DNA of 64,000 nucleotides from Bacillus massiliigorillae (lineage in GTDB: Bacteria; Bacillota; Bacilli; Bacillales; DSM-1321), in the NCBI RefSeq assembly GCF_000380245.2, contig NZ_HG428741.1, positions 505,580-569,579 on the forward strand, in the 5' to 3' direction. A program made the translations under genes and the position numbers. Positions 36,716 to 46,149 of this stretch are shown here, piece by piece (position 1 is the stretch's first letter; every line of letters starts with the position of its first letter). Under the pieces are notes generated by a model. It did no database searches. It was given only the letters and a program-made list of their open reading frames with translations, and had not been told where the DNA came from.

Positions 36716-38869
36716 TTGAGAAAAATTAAAGACAAAAAGAAAAAATCACACGTTCCTTTTCGATTAAATATGCTTTTCTTTGTTATATTCATATTATTTA
36801 CGGCTTTGATATTACGTCTTGGCGTTGTACAAATTGTATACGGAGATGACTATCGTCGTGAAATAGAGCGTACAGAAGATGTTACGGTAAACAACTCTGT
36901 ACCTCGTGGGAAGATGTATGATCGAACTGGTAAAACGGTCGTTGATAATACTCCAGTAGATACGATTACATATACACGACTACAAGGAACAACGACAGAA
37001 GAAATGCTAGAAACGGCAGAGAAATTAGCTGGAATTATTGAAAAAAGTGATAGTAAAGTTACGGAACGTGACAAGAAAGACTTCTGGATGCTTTTAAATC
37101 CTGATGAAGCGAAGAAGAAAATCACAAAACAAGATGAAAAAGAATTTGAAGATAAGAAAATCGATGATAAAGAGATTTATAAAAGACAACTAAGTCGTAT
37201 TACTGAACAAGAACTACAGTCTCTTACAAAGCAACAGCTTGAAGTTCTTGCTATCTATCGAGAAATGGCAAGTGCAAAAGCTTTAACACCTCAAATTATT
37301 AAAACGAAAACTGTGAAAAACATTAATGGAACGCAAAAATTAGTTGAAGAGGTAACAGAAAAAGAAGTTGCAATGGTAAGTGAAAACTTAGAGTCATTAC
37401 CGGGTATAGAGGTTTCAGCAGATTGGAACCGTGATTATAAGTATGGTAAGACATTAGCTTCAGTAATTGGGAAGGTGTCTACATCAGGAGAAGGAATACC
37501 GCTTGAACAATTAGATTATTATTTAGCGCGAGATTATAATCGAAATGATCGTGTTGGTAAAAGTTATATAGAAGCACAGTATGAAGATGTGCTACAAGGT
37601 CAAAAAGCAAAAGTGAAAAATGTAACAGATAAATCAGGTAATGTATTAGAATCAGCACTACTTTCAGCGGGAAAACGCGGTAATGATTTAGTTCTAACAA
37701 TTGATATGGACTTACAGCGTGCTGTCGAAGAAATTATTGAACAAGAATTAAGACAGAAGAAATCCTATGGTAGTACACAATTCTTGGATCGCGCATTCGT
37801 CGTTATGATGGATCCGAATACAGGAGAAGTACTTACAATGGCTGGGAAACGATATGCTCGAAATGAAGATACTGGTAAAATGGAATTTACCGATTTTGCT
37901 CTAGGCAATATCACAACTTCTTATACAATGGGTTCTGTTGTTAAGGGAGCTACTGTCTTAACAGGTTATGAAACAGGAGTTCTGCGTCCAGGTGCAGGTG
38001 TAATGGATAGTCCAATTAAGATTGGACCGACTATCAAGAAATCTTGGAAGAACATGGGCTGGATTAATGATTTAACAGCGTTAAAACAATCTTCAAACGT
38101 ATATATGTTTCACATAGCAATGGATATCGGTAAAGGAAACTATCGTTATGGTCAGCCGTTGAGCATTGATACAAAAGCATTTGATACGATGCGTTATTAT
38201 TTCAATCAATTTGGTTTAGGTACACGTACAGGAATTGACTTGCCAAACGAATCAGCCGGTTTTAAAGGGCAAGATAAACTACCTGGTAAACTGCTCGACT
38301 TCTCTATCGGTCAGTTTGATACGTATACTCCGATGCAATTAGCGCAATATGTTTCAACAATTGCAAATGGTGGAAACAGACTACAACCTCATATTGTAAA
38401 GCAAATTAGAGAGCCATCTGAAGATGCTAAATCATTAGGTCCGGTTACGCAAGAAATATCGCCTGTTGTACTTAATACGTTAGATATGAAATCTTCATGG
38501 ATTGAGCGTGTACAAACAGGCTTTAGAAAAGTAATGCAAGAACAAGGTGGTACAGGTAAATCAGCGTTTGCTGGTGCTAAGTATGATCCAGCGGGAAAAA
38601 CAGGAACAGCCGAGGCATTCTATGATGGTCCGCTTCGTAAAAATTATAAGGAGCCACCACCAACAATGAATTTATCATTAGTTGGGTATGCACCTTCCAA
38701 AAATCCTGAAGTAGCTATGGCAGTAGTAGTGCCATGGGCATATCAAGGGAAAACTGGTCATAGCATGAATATGGACATTGGTCGTAAAGTAATGGATAAA
38801 TACTTTGAATTAAAGGAAAAACGTGATTCAACATCTAATAAAGCAACAAATGAAGATAATATTGAGTAA
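36716..38869 (+). CDS. pbpA: class B penicillin-binding protein 2 (PbpA type), first tandem copy
   Basis: Peptidoglycan transpeptidase of 717 residues. A Lys-rich cytoplasmic tail and one membrane helix (LNMLFFVIFILFTALILRLG) lead to a dimerisation domain with RGKMYDRTGK, then the transpeptidase domain: SVVK (SXXK) after SYTMG, SSN (SXN) and AGKTGTAEAF (KTG box). The low-complexity loop KKDFWMLLNPDEAKKK is typical of Bacillus PBP2a/PbpH-like proteins involved in side-wall elongation. The start is uncertain: TTG 36716 sits 11-14 bp after AAGGATG, while GTG 36704 lies too close to it. It is followed by a terminator with a TTCG loop, then a near-duplicate gene. Confidence 0.93.
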   Translation: MRKIKDKKKKSHVPFRLNMLFFVIFILFTALILRLGVVQIVYGDDYRREIERTEDVTVNNSVPRGKMYDRTGKTVVDNTPVDTITYTRLQGTTTEEMLETAEKLAGIIEKSDSKVTERDKKDFWMLLNPDEAKKKITKQDEKEFEDKKIDDKEIYKRQLSRITEQELQSLTKQQLEVLAIYREMASAKALTPQIIKTKTVKNINGTQKLVEEVTEKEVAMVSENLESLPGIEVSADWNRDYKYGKTLASVIGKVSTSGEGIPLEQLDYYLARDYNRNDRVGKSYIEAQYEDVLQGQKAKVKNVTDKSGNVLESALLSAGKRGNDLVLTIDMDLQRAVEEIIEQELRQKKSYGSTQFLDRAFVVMMDPNTGEVLTMAGKRYARNEDTGKMEFTDFALGNITTSYTMGSVVKGATVLTGYETGVLRPGAGVMDSPIKIGPTIKKSWKNMGWINDLTALKQSSNVYMFHIAMDIGKGNYRYGQPLSIDTKAFDTMRYYFNQFGLGTRTGIDLPNESAGFKGQDKLPGKLLDFSIGQFDTYTPMQLAQYVSTIANGGNRLQPHIVKQIREPSEDAKSLGPVTQEISPVVLNTLDMKSSWIERVQTGFRKVMQEQGGTGKSAFAGAKYDPAGKTGTAEAFYDGPLRKNYKEPPPTMNLSLVGYAPSKNPEVAMAVVVPWAYQGKTGHSMNMDIGRKVMDKYFELKEKRDSTSNKATNEDNIE

Positions 38870-38897
38870 AAAAAGCTTGCTTCGGCAAGCTTTTTTT
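38868..38897 (+). terminator. terminator after the first pbpA
   Basis: AAAAAAAGCTTGC-TTCG-GCAAGCTTTTTTT: a stable UUCG-type tetraloop hairpin overlapping the stop codon. Confidence 0.93.
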
Positions 38898-38903
38898 AAA
38901 TGA

Positions 38904-39020
38904 TAAGAAAGTATATAATTTTGCGGGTTGGCTTATTTCTGCCGCATAGCTCTTTTTTTGATTGGGAGTAAATCAAGTAGCATAAACTTCAATCAAAAAA
39001 GACCGGTGACGGTTTTTCTT
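38904..39020 (+). repeat. structured intergenic repeat, short copy D
   Basis: Short form of the repeat. It begins TAAGAAAGTATATAAT, as does copy E, then keeps only the 3' side of the long hairpin (CTTATTTC, TGCC, GCATAGC) without its partners. The second hairpin (CTTTTTTTGATTG/CAATCAAAAAAG) and the terminal ACCG-GTGA-CGGT plus T5 are intact. It lies between the two pbpA copies. Confidence 0.8.
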
Positions 39021-39181
39021 ATGAAGGTCAATAGTTTGAATATTATGTTCTTTAATAGAAATATAAGTTAATTTTATATACAATAGGTAATAGTGTAAAA
39101 GATTTCAATAGATAGGAGGGGATAGGAAGTGAAAAAGGAAAAAAAATAACTAAAAAGAAAAAGACGCATATTCCATTTCGT

Positions 39182-41230
39182 TTGAACCTCCTTTTCTTTG
39201 TTGCTTTCTTATTATTTTCGGGATTAATACTACGTCTAGGTATTGTGCAGATTGTAAATGGAGAAGATGCACGTCGAAATTTAGAGAGAACCGAAGAGGT
39301 AACAGTTAATAAGCCTGTTCCACGTGGGAAAATCTATGATAATACAGGAAAAACAATAGTAGATAACGCACCTGTTGATACGATTACGTATACGAGACAG
39401 CAAAATACAAAAACGAGTGAAATGTTAGAAGTAGCAGAGAACTTAGCAAAGTTAATTGATAAAAATGATAGTAAAGTGACAGCACGTGATAAGAAAGATT
39501 TCTGGATGTTAATAAATCCAGAAGCAGCGGAGAAGAAAATAACAAAAGAAGACAAAGAGCTGTTCAATGAGGAGAAGATTGATAATAAAGAAGTGTATAA
39601 ACGCCAATTAGATCGTATCACAGAAAAAGAATACAATTCTTTGACTAAAGAGCAGCTTAAAGTTCTAGCTATATATCGAGAAATGGCGAGTGCTAAAGCG
39701 TTATCACCTCAAATTATCAAAACGAAAACGGTGAAATCAATTAATGGAACTCCAAAAGTAATTGAACAAGTAACAGAATCAGAAGTAGCTATTATTAGTG
39801 AGCATCTCGAATCGTTACCTGGCATTGATGTAACAACGGATTGGAATCGTGAATATTTATTTGGTGACACATTAAAGTCAGTAATGGGTAAAGTTTCAAA
39901 GGAAGGTCTTCCGCTTGAAAGAATTGATTATTTTTTAACGCGAGATTATAGCCGTAATGATCGTGTAGGAGAAAGTTATATTGAGTCAGCTTATGAAGAT
40001 GTTCTGCACGGGCAGAAGGAAAAGATAAAGAACATTACAGATAAAGCAGGAAATGTTATTGAATCGTTACCGATTTCAGAAGGACAACGAGGGAAAGATT
40101 TACGTTTAACAATTAATATGGATTTACAGCGTGCTGTAGAGAATATTATCGAAAGTGAACTTCGAGCGAAAAGAGGAAGAGGGGATACATACTTTTTAGA
40201 TCGGGCTTTCGTTGTTTTAATGGATCCTAATACCGGTGCGATTTTGACAATGGCTGGAAAGAAATTCGAAGATGGAGAACTACAAGATTATGCACTAGGT
40301 ACGTTCACATCATCTTACACAATGGGCTCAGTTGTAAAAGGTGCTACGGTTTTAACAGGGTATCAAACAGGGGCAATACATCCTGGTAAACATTGGGAAG
40401 ATACTCCAGTGAAAATCGCACAAACAATTAAGAAATCTTGGACAACGATGGGATGGATTGATGATTTAACAGCTTTAAAGCGATCATCTAATGTTTACAT
40501 GTTTAGAACGGCTATGGAGATCGGAGCACCAGGACGGTATAGTTATGGTAATTCCTTAAGAATTGATGAAGAGGCATTTGAAACAATGCGCTATTATTAT
40601 AATCAATTCGGTTTAGGGACACGGACGGGAATTGATTTACCAAATGAGGCTGTAGGATTTAAAGGGACAGATAAAAGACCAGGTTTTCTACTAGATTTAT
40701 CGATTGGTCAGTATGATATGTATACACCGATGCAGTTAGCTCAATATGTTTCGACTATTGCTAATGGAGGAAAAAGATTAAAGCCACATATAGTGCAAGA
40801 AATAAGAGAGCCTTCTAAAGATCCAACAGTATTAGGACCTGTTATAAAGGATATTTCTCCAGTTGTGTTAAATACTTTAGATATGAAATCTAGTTGGATT
40901 GATCGTGTACAAACAGGTTTTAGGCAGGTAATGCAAGAGTCAGGTGGGACAGCTGTTGGTTATTTTGGTCCTGCAAAAGGTGTTACGTATAATCCTGCTG
41001 GAAAAACAGGGACAGCTGAAGCATTTTATGACGGTCCACGTCGTAAGGAATATGAAGGTGAACCACCAGCTACAATGAATTTATCTTTAGTTGCCTATGC
41101 TCCAGCTAATAATCCTGAAGTAGCAATGGCAGTTGTTGTACCTTGGGCATATCAAGGGAAAACAGGGCATAATATGAACTTAGATATTGGTAAAAAAGTG
41201 ATGGATACGTATTTTTCTATGAAAAAGTAA
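39182..41230 (+). CDS. class B penicillin-binding protein 2, second tandem copy (start frameshifted)
   Basis: Paralogue of the preceding gene, co-linear over its whole length: same membrane helix, RGKIYDNTGK, SVVK, SSN and AGKTGTAEAF active-site motifs. The open frame begins with TTG 39182, inside the membrane helix and without a ribosome binding site. A well-placed GTG at 39129 (after GGAGGGGATAGGAA) opens a Lys-rich N terminus but hits TAA at once. Adding one A to the A8 run at 39139-39146 joins it in frame as VKKEKKITKKKKTHIPFRLN, matching the first copy. So this is either a sequencing error, slippage-dependent expression, or a recent knock-out. The active site is otherwise complete. Confidence 0.85.
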   Translation: MNLLFFVAFLLFSGLILRLGIVQIVNGEDARRNLERTEEVTVNKPVPRGKIYDNTGKTIVDNAPVDTITYTRQQNTKTSEMLEVAENLAKLIDKNDSKVTARDKKDFWMLINPEAAEKKITKEDKELFNEEKIDNKEVYKRQLDRITEKEYNSLTKEQLKVLAIYREMASAKALSPQIIKTKTVKSINGTPKVIEQVTESEVAIISEHLESLPGIDVTTDWNREYLFGDTLKSVMGKVSKEGLPLERIDYFLTRDYSRNDRVGESYIESAYEDVLHGQKEKIKNITDKAGNVIESLPISEGQRGKDLRLTINMDLQRAVENIIESELRAKRGRGDTYFLDRAFVVLMDPNTGAILTMAGKKFEDGELQDYALGTFTSSYTMGSVVKGATVLTGYQTGAIHPGKHWEDTPVKIAQTIKKSWTTMGWIDDLTALKRSSNVYMFRTAMEIGAPGRYSYGNSLRIDEEAFETMRYYYNQFGLGTRTGIDLPNEAVGFKGTDKRPGFLLDLSIGQYDMYTPMQLAQYVSTIANGGKRLKPHIVQEIREPSKDPTVLGPVIKDISPVVLNTLDMKSSWIDRVQTGFRQVMQESGGTAVGYFGPAKGVTYNPAGKTGTAEAFYDGPRRKEYEGEPPATMNLSLVAYAPANNPEVAMAVVVPWAYQGKTGHNMNLDIGKKVMDTYFSMKK

Positions 41231-41292
41231 GAATCTAGACAGTCAGGAACGGATTCACAAGATAATTAATTTGATAACGAAATGAGGAAGAG

Positions 41293-41325
41293 GCTAAGCA
41301 AGTGTAAACTTGCTTAGCTTTTTTT
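41293..41325 (+). terminator. terminator after the second pbpA copy
   Basis: Perfect 11-bp stem GCTAAGCAAGT/ACTTGCTTAGC with a GTAA loop and seven T. Confidence 0.93.
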
Positions 41326-41367
41326 GCATTGAAGGCAATCAAGAAGTAGGCTCATCCAGGAAAAGGG

Positions 41368-41557
41368 GACCGGTGACGGTTTTTCTATGTCTAACCTTAC
41401 ACCTGCTATGCTCGGAAATAAGCCAACCTGTTTTGAAAACCAAGTGCGGGTTTTCAAGAACAGTTCGTCTTATTTCTGCCGCATAGCTCTTTTGGGATTT
41501 GAAGTAAAACAAGAAGCAATAAACATCAATCAAAAAAGACCGGTGATGGTTTTTCTT
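41368..41557 (+). repeat. structured intergenic repeat, full copy B
   Basis: Leading GACCGGTGACGGT plus T5; outer stem GCTATGC 41405-41411 with GCATAGC 41481-41487 (7 bp, perfect); middle stem GAAATAAG 41415-41422 with CTTATTTC 41469-41476; inner TGAAAACC 41434-41441 with GGTTTTCA 41449-41456. The terminal hairpin reads ACCG-GTGA-TGGT, a C-to-T change that keeps pairing through G-U. It abuts the PhoP box of pstS. Confidence 0.87.
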
Positions 41558-41561
41558 ACTA

Positions 41562-41621
41562 TTTACAAAACTATAACGTACCTTTACATTACCTTAACAA
41601 CGCATTAAAACGCCTTTAATA
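41562..41621 (+). promoter_or_regulatory. PhoP box upstream of pstS
   Basis: TT(A/T)ACA-like hexamers recur every 11 bp: TATAAC 41572, TTTACA 41583, TTAACA 41594, TTAAAA 41605, TTAATA 41616, with another TTTACA at 41562. This is the arrangement bound by PhoP in Bacillus, upstream of pstS at 41685. Confidence 0.82.
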
Positions 41622-41684
41622 CTTCTAGCGTATTCTTATTCGTGTAAGGTAATTATAACTGATCCCTTAGGAGGAATTTGAGAA

Positions 41685-42644
41685 ATGAAAGGTTTTAAGT
41701 ATTTAGCATTAGCAGCGACAATGACTGGAGCACTTGCGTTAGCAGCATGTGGGTCATCAGATGCAAACAGTAAAGACGATAAGGCATCTGGAAACAAGAC
41801 TACATTAAATGGTGATGTTGCAGTAGATGGTTCATCAACTGTATACCCGATCATGGAAGCTGTATCTGAAGAATACATGTTAGAACAACCTGATGTGAAA
41901 GTATCTGTTGGATTCTCTGGATCTGGTGGTGGCTTTAAGAAGTTAATCGCTGGAGATATTGATATGAGTAACGCTTCTCGACCTATTAAAGAGGAAGAAA
42001 AACAACAACTAAAAGAAAAAGGTATTGAGTATACAGAGTTTGAAGTCGCTTATGATGGATTATCTGTAATCGTTAATAAAGATAATACATGGGTAGATTC
42101 ATTAACAGTAGCAGAGTTAAAGAAATTGTGGGTTAATGATGGCAAGAAAAAATTATGGTCTGATATTCGCCCAGAATGGCCAAAGGAAGAAGTGAAATTC
42201 TATTCTCCTGGTACAGATTCAGGAACATATGATTATTTTAATGAGGTTATTTTAGAAGAGCAGCCAATGGTTGAAAGTGCAACACTTTCAGAAGATGATA
42301 ATGTGCTTGTACAAGGCGTAAGTGGCGATAAAAATGCAATTGGTTACTTCGGGTTTGCTTATTACGAAGAAAATAAAGATAAGCTGAAAATCGTTCCAAT
42401 TGATGGTGGGAATGGAGCAGTTGAGCCAACTCACGAAACAATTAAAGATGGTACTTACACACCGCTATCTCGTCCATTATTCGTATATGCAAACAATAAA
42501 TCTGTAAAAGATAAAGAGCAAGTTCGTGATTACTTGAAATTCACACTTGAAAACGCAGGTGATATGGCTGAAGAAGTTGGATATGTAAGATCACCAGATG
42601 CGAAATATGAAGAAGATATGAAAGAGTTTGAAGCTATTAAATAA
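41685..42644 (+). CDS. pstS: phosphate ABC transporter substrate-binding lipoprotein
   Basis: Binds inorganic phosphate outside the membrane and delivers it to PstCA. It has 319 residues. Lipoprotein signal with lipobox LALAAC at about 19-24; mature N terminus rich in Ser, Asp and Lys. Phosphate-binding motifs [27 protein letters not shown] and [12 protein letters not shown] are all visible. AGGAGG lies 8 bp before the ATG. It heads the pstSCAB-phoU operon behind a PhoP box. Confidence 0.97.
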   Translation: MKGFKYLALAATMTGALALAACGSSDANSKDDKASGNKTTLNGDVAVDGSSTVYPIMEAVSEEYMLEQPDVKVSVGFSGSGGGFKKLIAGDIDMSNASRPIKEEEKQQLKEKGIEYTEFEVAYDGLSVIVNKDNTWVDSLTVAELKKLWVNDGKKKLWSDIRPEWPKEEVKFYSPGTDSGTYDYFNEVILEEQPMVESATLSEDDNVLVQGVSGDKNAIGYFGFAYYEENKDKLKIVPIDGGNGAVEPTHETIKDGTYTPLSRPLFVYANNKSVKDKEQVRDYLKFTLENAGDMAEEVGYVRSPDAKYEEDMKEFEAIK

Positions 42645-42726
42645 TACTTTGTTTACTGGTCATTTGTAGATTGGAAAGTAAATACGGCTTTTCAATCTAC
42701 TATGTTTCTTGGATTTAGAGGGGGTT

Positions 42727-43677
42727 ATGAATGTGACATTGGGTCGCACAGAAACAATTTCAGTGGGTCAAATGATTGAAGAAAAGAAAAAGCAAAAGAA
42801 AGCTTTTAGTTTTGAGAAAATGGTTCCAAGTATATTGTTGATTACTGCTATTATTTCTGTATTAACAACAATCGGAATTGTGTTTACGTTAATTTTTGAA
42901 ACGTTTGAGTTTTTTTCTAGAGTGTCTATTGTTGAGTTTTTTACTGCAAAGAAATGGTATCCTTTTTCCGCAACAGATGCTAGTTTTGGAATTATGCCAT
43001 TAATCGTTGGTACATTAAAAGTTACAGGAATAGCTACGTTAGTAGCAGTACCTATTGGCTTAGCTACAGCCATCTTTTTGAGTGAATATGCAAGTGAGAA
43101 AACGCGTAAAGTGATTAAACCGATACTTGAAGTTCTTGCTGGTGTTCCTACAATTGTGTATGGATTCTTTGCTTTAACATTTGTAACACCTATTTTAAGA
43201 GAAATGTTCCCTTCGCTAGAAATATTCAATGCACTTAGTCCAGGAATTGTTATTGGAATTATGATTACACCAATGATTGCATCATTATCTGAAGATGCAA
43301 TGTCATCCGTTCCAAATAGTATTCGTGAAGGTGCATTTGCTTTAGGAGCTACTAAATTAGAAACAACATTTAAAATCATATTACCAGCTGCAATGTCAGG
43401 GATTATGGCGTCTATTGTTCTAGCCCTTTCAAGAGCAATTGGTGAAACGATGATTGTCTCTGTAGCTGGTGGAGCAACACCAAGTATGGGCTGGGATGTT
43501 ACATCCTCAATTCAAACGATGACATCTTACATCGTACAAGTAAGTACTGGTGATGCAGGATTCGGAACAACTATTTACTTCAGTATTTATGCTGTAGGTA
43601 TGACGTTATTCCTCTTTACATTAATTATGAACTTACTAGCTCAATACATTTCTCGCAAGTTTAGGGAGGAATATTAA
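42727..43677 (+). CDS. pstC: phosphate ABC transporter permease PstC
   Basis: One of the two membrane subunits of the phosphate importer, about 316 residues with six helices. The coupling (EAA) loop region reads SVPNSIREGAFALGATK, followed by ALSRAIGETMIV. The frame extends upstream to a TTG at 42709, but GAGGGGG lies just before the ATG at 42727. The GTG at 42733 is better spaced from it and is also possible. It overlaps pstA by one base. Confidence 0.95.
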   Translation: MNVTLGRTETISVGQMIEEKKKQKKAFSFEKMVPSILLITAIISVLTTIGIVFTLIFETFEFFSRVSIVEFFTAKKWYPFSATDASFGIMPLIVGTLKVTGIATLVAVPIGLATAIFLSEYASEKTRKVIKPILEVLAGVPTIVYGFFALTFVTPILREMFPSLEIFNALSPGIVIGIMITPMIASLSEDAMSSVPNSIREGAFALGATKLETTFKIILPAAMSGIMASIVLALSRAIGETMIVSVAGGATPSMGWDVTSSIQTMTSYIVQVSTGDAGFGTTIYFSIYAVGMTLFLFTLIMNLLAQYISRKFREEY

Positions 43678-44555
43678 TGAATCTCATTAATAAAGATCAA
43701 GTAATTAAAAGAATGTCTAGCCGCCTTGGTTTAAATATGTTTTTTAAAGCATTATTTTTTGCAGCAACATTATTTGGCTTAGTTGTTCTAGCCCTTCTTT
43801 TATATCGGATATTCACTCAAGGAGTAGGGAATTTAAGTTGGGATTTCTTCCAAAATTTCGCTTCAAGAAGACCGGAGCAAGCAGGTATTAAAGCAGCTTT
43901 CGTTGGGACAATTTGGTTGATGGCGGTTGTTGCTCCTGTATCTATTATATTAGGTGTTGGAACAGCAATTTATTTAGAAGAATATGCGAAAAAGAATAAG
44001 TTTACAACATTTATTAAAATAAACATTTCGAACTTAGCGGGTGTGCCATCCATTGTTTTTGGTTTACTAGGTTTAACTATTTTTGTTCGTGCATTAGCAT
44101 TAGGTAATTCAGTACTAGCGGCAGGGTTAACAATGAGTTTACTAGTATTACCTGTTATTATCGTTGCTGCACAAGAAGCCATACGTGCTGTTCCGAAAGA
44201 GCTTCGTGAAGCTTCGTTCGGTATGGGAGCAACAAAATGGCAAACAATCGTACGTGTTGTTTTACCAGCAGCGCTTCCTGGAATCGCAACAGGGGCCATT
44301 CTAGCATTATCTCGTGCAATTGGAGAAACCGCACCTTTAATCGTTGTTGGGATACCAATGTTCATTGCGTTTTTACCGAAAACAGTATTTGATACATTCA
44401 CTGTTTTACCAATGCAAATATATAACTGGACTTCGAGACCGCAAGAAGAATTCCAATATGTTGCAGCTGCAGGAATAATTGTTCTGCTAGGATTATTAAT
44501 TCTGATGAATTCTGTAGCAGTCTTTATCCGAAATAAATTCCAACGACGCTATTAA
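43677..44555 (+). CDS. pstA: phosphate ABC transporter permease PstA
   Basis: Second membrane subunit, 292 residues and six helices. EAA loop AVPKELREASFGMGATKWQT followed by ALSRAIGETAPLIVVG, closely parallel to PstC. GGAGGAATATTA places the ATG directly over the pstC stop (TAATG), so translation is coupled. pstB follows after 47 bp. Confidence 0.96.
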   Translation: MNLINKDQVIKRMSSRLGLNMFFKALFFAATLFGLVVLALLLYRIFTQGVGNLSWDFFQNFASRRPEQAGIKAAFVGTIWLMAVVAPVSIILGVGTAIYLEEYAKKNKFTTFIKINISNLAGVPSIVFGLLGLTIFVRALALGNSVLAAGLTMSLLVLPVIIVAAQEAIRAVPKELREASFGMGATKWQTIVRVVLPAALPGIATGAILALSRAIGETAPLIVVGIPMFIAFLPKTVFDTFTVLPMQIYNWTSRPQEEFQYVAAAGIIVLLGLLILMNSVAVFIRNKFQRRY

Positions 44556-44602
44556 TCGACCGGTATGTTTTTTATGCAAAATGTTAAGGAGGATGTTGAA
44601 AA

Positions 44603-45430
44603 ATGAATGCGATTCTTCAAAAAGAACTTAAAGTAACAGTTCCAACTAAAACTGTTGAGATAGAACCAGTACAAAAACAAGTAGTATATGAAACAAAGCA
44701 ATTAAATTTATGGTATGGTGAAAAGCACGCCTTGAAAAATATCGATCTTGATATTTATGAAAATGAAGTAACAGCTATCATTGGTCCTTCAGGATGTGGT
44801 AAATCAACGTATATTAAAACATTAAATCGCATGATAGAAATGGTACCAGTTGTAAAAACATCGGGTGAAATAAAATATCGTGGACGAAATATATTAGATC
44901 GTTCTTATACAGTAGAAGAGCTTCGTACAAAGGTAGGAATGGTATTTCAAAAGCCAAATCCATTTCCTAAATCAATCTTCGAAAATGTTGTATACGGACC
45001 TAAAATTCATGGTATTAAAGATAAGAAGATTTTAAAAGAAATCGCAGAGAAAAGCTTGCGTCAAGCAGCACTTTGGGACGAAGTAAAAGATCGTTTGAAT
45101 GAAAATGCTTATGGTTTATCAGGTGGACAGCAGCAACGTCTCTGTATCGCTAGATGTCTTGCGATTGAGCCAGATGTTATTTTAATGGATGAGCCAACAT
45201 CTGCACTTGATCCAATTTCTACTTTGAAAGTAGAAGAACTTGTACAAGAATTAAAGAAAGATTTCAGTATTATCATTGTTACACACAATATGCAACAAGC
45301 AGCACGTATTTCGGATAAAACAGCTTTCTTCTTAAATGGAGAAGTTATCGAATATAGTGATACGAATAGGATATTCTCTAACCCAACAGACAAAAGAACA
45401 GAAGATTACATTACAGGCCGCTTTGGTTAA
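44603..45430 (+). CDS. pstB: phosphate ABC transporter ATP-binding protein PstB
   Basis: ATPase of the phosphate importer, 275 residues. Walker [10 protein letters not shown], signature [14 protein letters not shown], Walker [14 protein letters not shown] and switch VTHNMQQA. About 25 residues precede the standard PstB core, a mild extension. AAGGAGGATG precedes the ATG. Only one pstB is present, unlike the two in B. subtilis. Confidence 0.97.
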   Translation: MNAILQKELKVTVPTKTVEIEPVQKQVVYETKQLNLWYGEKHALKNIDLDIYENEVTAIIGPSGCGKSTYIKTLNRMIEMVPVVKTSGEIKYRGRNILDRSYTVEELRTKVGMVFQKPNPFPKSIFENVVYGPKIHGIKDKKILKEIAEKSLRQAALWDEVKDRLNENAYGLSGGQQQRLCIARCLAIEPDVILMDEPTSALDPISTLKVEELVQELKKDFSIIIVTHNMQQAARISDKTAFFLNGEVIEYSDTNRIFSNPTDKRTEDYITGRFG

Positions 45431-45443
45431 AGGAGACTAGTTG

Positions 45444-46094
45444 ATGATTGTACGTGAAAAGTTCGAAGATGAATTACATGAATTAAGTGATAAATTAGTA
45501 ATGCTTGCCAAGCTTGCTGAACAAGCGTTAAACAAAGCGTTCACAGCATTTGAAACACAAGATCATGAATTGGCTCTTCGTGTATTAGAAGAAGATGAAC
45601 AAGCCAATATGCTCGAAGAAGAAATCAATGACTTTGCATTATTACTAATTGCTAAACAGCAACCTGTTGCGATTGATTTACGTAGAATTATTGTTGGGAT
45701 TAAAATAGCAGCGGATATTGAGCGAATGGCTGATTATGGTGTGAATATTGCGAAGGCTTCCATCCGGTTAGGGAAAAATCATCATATTATTGCATTAGAT
45801 GACTTAAAGAAAATGCATCAAATTATGATAGAAATGTTAAATCAATCTATCAATGCATATGCAGAAGAAGATGTTCATATTGCGAAAAAAATCGCCAAAA
45901 TGGACGATGAAGTAGATCATTTATATGGTCAATGTATGAAGGTGCTTCTCCGTGAATCAAGTGAAAACTTTCAGCAAATATCACAATTATCGTTTATTGC
46001 TCGTCATATTGAAAGATCAGCAGACCATGCAACAAACATCGCAGAAAACATTTATTATTTAGTAAGAGGACGCCATTTAGATTTAAATAAATAA
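45444..46094 (+). CDS. phoU: phosphate signalling protein PhoU
   Basis: Links Pst transport to Pho regulon control and restrains phosphate uptake. It has 216 residues made of two three-helix PhoU repeats: the first contains IVGIKIAADIERMADYGVNI, the second LSFIARHIERSADHATNI, with the conserved E/DXXXD metal-binding residues. AAAGGAG lies 8 bp before the ATG at 45444; the frame also has a TTG one codon earlier. Last gene of the pst operon. B. subtilis itself lacks this linked phoU. Confidence 0.95.
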   Translation: MIVREKFEDELHELSDKLVMLAKLAEQALNKAFTAFETQDHELALRVLEEDEQANMLEEEINDFALLLIAKQQPVAIDLRRIIVGIKIAADIERMADYGVNIAKASIRLGKNHHIIALDDLKKMHQIMIEMLNQSINAYAEEDVHIAKKIAKMDDEVDHLYGQCMKVLLRESSENFQQISQLSFIARHIERSADHATNIAENIYYLVRGRHLDLNK

Positions 46095-46100
46095 TTAGTA

Positions 46101-46147
46101 CCCCCCATAAACGCTTCATTATACCCCTTACGTTTATGGGGTTTTTT
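46101..46147 (+). terminator. terminator after phoU
   Basis: CCCCATAAACG/CGTTTATGGGG stem, 17-nt loop, six T. Confidence 0.85.
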
Positions 46148-46149
46148 GT

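Noticed and set aside
39182..39184. TTG 39182 as the true start of the second pbpA
   Set aside because: It would cut off the cytoplasmic tail and has no ribosome binding site. The frameshifted GTG at 39129 is far better placed, so the ORF boundary is probably an artefact of the lesion.
41387..41608. 73-codon ORF as a gene
   Set aside because: Same repeat (copy B), and the frame continues into the PhoP box of pstS.
42768..43379. 203-codon minus-strand ORF
   Set aside because: Antisense shadow of pstC, which has full family motifs and operon context.
43970..44401. 143-codon minus-strand ORF
   Set aside because: Antisense shadow of pstA.
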